This document shows, one piece after another, positions 42,055-42,605 of a stretch of DNA of 42,605 nucleotides; position 1 is the stretch's first letter; each line of letters starts with the position of its first letter. Origin of the DNA: Gnetum montanum (taxonomy: Eukaryota; Streptophyta; Gnetopsida; Gnetales; Gnetaceae); NCBI GenBank assembly GCA_015680685.1, contig MNCI01010394.1, positions 69,078 through 111,682 on the forward strand. The letters run 5' to 3'. The notes below the pieces were generated by a model. The model was not told the DNA's origin. It searched no databases and saw nothing but the letters and a program-made list of their open reading frames with translations. Both the position numbers and the translations under genes were made by a program.

Positions 42055-42605
42055 TTGGTTCAATGGTGTGTGCCCGATGAGGATCAATTAAGAGTTCTCC
42101 AAGATGCTGATGAGGGTCCCTGTGGGGGCCACTATGTAGGGAGACGAACGACCATTAAGATCCTGCTTGCAGGATGTTACTGGCCAACGCTATTTTGGGA
42201 TGCCCATCAATTTGTCCAATCCTGTGAGCACTGTCAACGGGATGGTGGAATGACTACTAGAATGGAGGGTTTGCAAGAATGGATTCAACCCTTGGAATGC
42301 TTCGACATTTGGGGAATATATTTTATGGGGCCTATCACACCAATGTCCAATGGGAAAGCTTATATCATTGTTGTTGTTGACTATTTAACCAAATGGGTTG
42401 AAGAAGCTGCTGTAATAGATTTCACATCATCTACAGCTGCATAATTTGTACAACAACAAATCGTAAATAGGTTTGGTGTGCCACGTGCACTCATCTCTAA
42501 TAATGGAACACATTTTATGGATGCAACCTTTCATAAGTTGATGCAACGCATAGGGGTTGAACATAAATTAACCACACCTTATCACCCCTAAGCTAATGGC
42601 CAAGC
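42055..42605 (+). pseudogene. Gypsy integrase, truncated by the window, catalytic residues lost
   Basis: Zinc-binding part CGGHYVGRRTTIKILLAGCY and CEHCQ (about 42120-42240), then the core: FDIWGIYFMGPI, where the family has GID and the first catalytic Asp is Tyr; YIIVVVDYLTKWVEEAA; after one stop, GVPRALISNNGTHF, where SDNG is expected and the second catalytic Asp is Asn; then a TPYHP segment at the edge. The third acid lies outside the window. Confidence 0.9.

Larger units (their letters stand above)
36071..42605 (+). mobile_element. Ty3/gypsy (Athila/Tat-type) element, nested, 3' end outside window
   Basis: Plus-strand element inserted into the gag of the minus element. Order: 5' LTR (36071-36865), primer-binding site (36867-36884), gag (37010 to about 39480), then protease, RT, RNase H and integrase in one frame from 39541 to the window edge. 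This order and the TGGCGCCGTTGCCGGGGA site are typical of the Athila/Tat branch. Gag and pol are broken by many stops, and key acidic residues of protease and integrase are lost. Confidence 0.92.

Noticed and set aside
1-42605. CRISPR arrays, bacterial operons, riboswitches or plastid/mitochondrial inserts
   Set aside because: None of the repeat clusters has regular spacers, no bacterial gene organisation is present, and no organelle gene was recognised.

Overview
The window looks like seed-plant nuclear DNA. The only host gene I can reconstruct is spread over more than 20 kb with plant-type GT-AG introns, and nearly everything else is degenerate retrotransposon. The very large TE-filled intron suggests a large-genome plant, possibly a gymnosperm. 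That placement is an inference, not a reading.

Layout: (1) 1-3.98 kb: a decayed L1-type LINE (+) followed by a broken Glu-rich reading frame. (2) 4-8.4 kb: AT-rich sequence with small tandem duplications, an antisense TATA promoter-like segment and a tRNA-derived SINE. (3) 8.4-29.3 kb: six exons (-) of a plastid-type RsmD-family rRNA methyltransferase gene with consistent splice phases. Intron 5 is about 17 kb and holds an RTE-clade LINE with target-site duplication (8.8-11.9 kb), a Ty1/copia remnant (12.2-19.9 kb) whose 5' LTR is split by a 5.84-kb minus-strand LTR retrotransposon (12.3-18.1 kb), tandem arrays (20-21 kb) and a 5'-truncated L1 (22.3-24.5 kb). Intron 3 holds a third LINE (26.9-28.4 kb). 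The 3' end of the gene is not in the window. (4) 29.3-30.9 kb: 5' flank of the gene. (5) 30.9-36.07 kb: an internally deleted minus-strand Ty3/gypsy element of Athila/Tat type. (6) 36.07-42.6 kb: a related plus-strand element inserted into the gag of the first; its 3' part runs off the window.

The most notable item is the 5.84-kb LTR element. It has LTRs, a PBS and a PPT but no recognisable gag or pol. Instead it carries, in its own sense, an intronless 408-codon copy of a CCR4-type deadenylase (EEP nuclease) domain with catalytic motifs present and four in-frame stops, plus a 5S-rRNA-derived segment. It looks like a non-autonomous element that captured a spliced host mRNA. Other points of interest are CpG-rich GATATC palindromes upstream of the TATA box in the gypsy LTRs, a permuted LTR fragment bounded by single Ns that replaces the RT core of the minus gypsy element (probable assembly error), and a fold-back template-switch scar in that element.

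Except for the methyltransferase exons, every coding region here appears dead. Frames are broken by stops, many explicable as C-to-T or G-to-A transitions (CAG to TAG, CAA to TAA, TGG to TAG/TGA), as expected of methylated, silenced elements.
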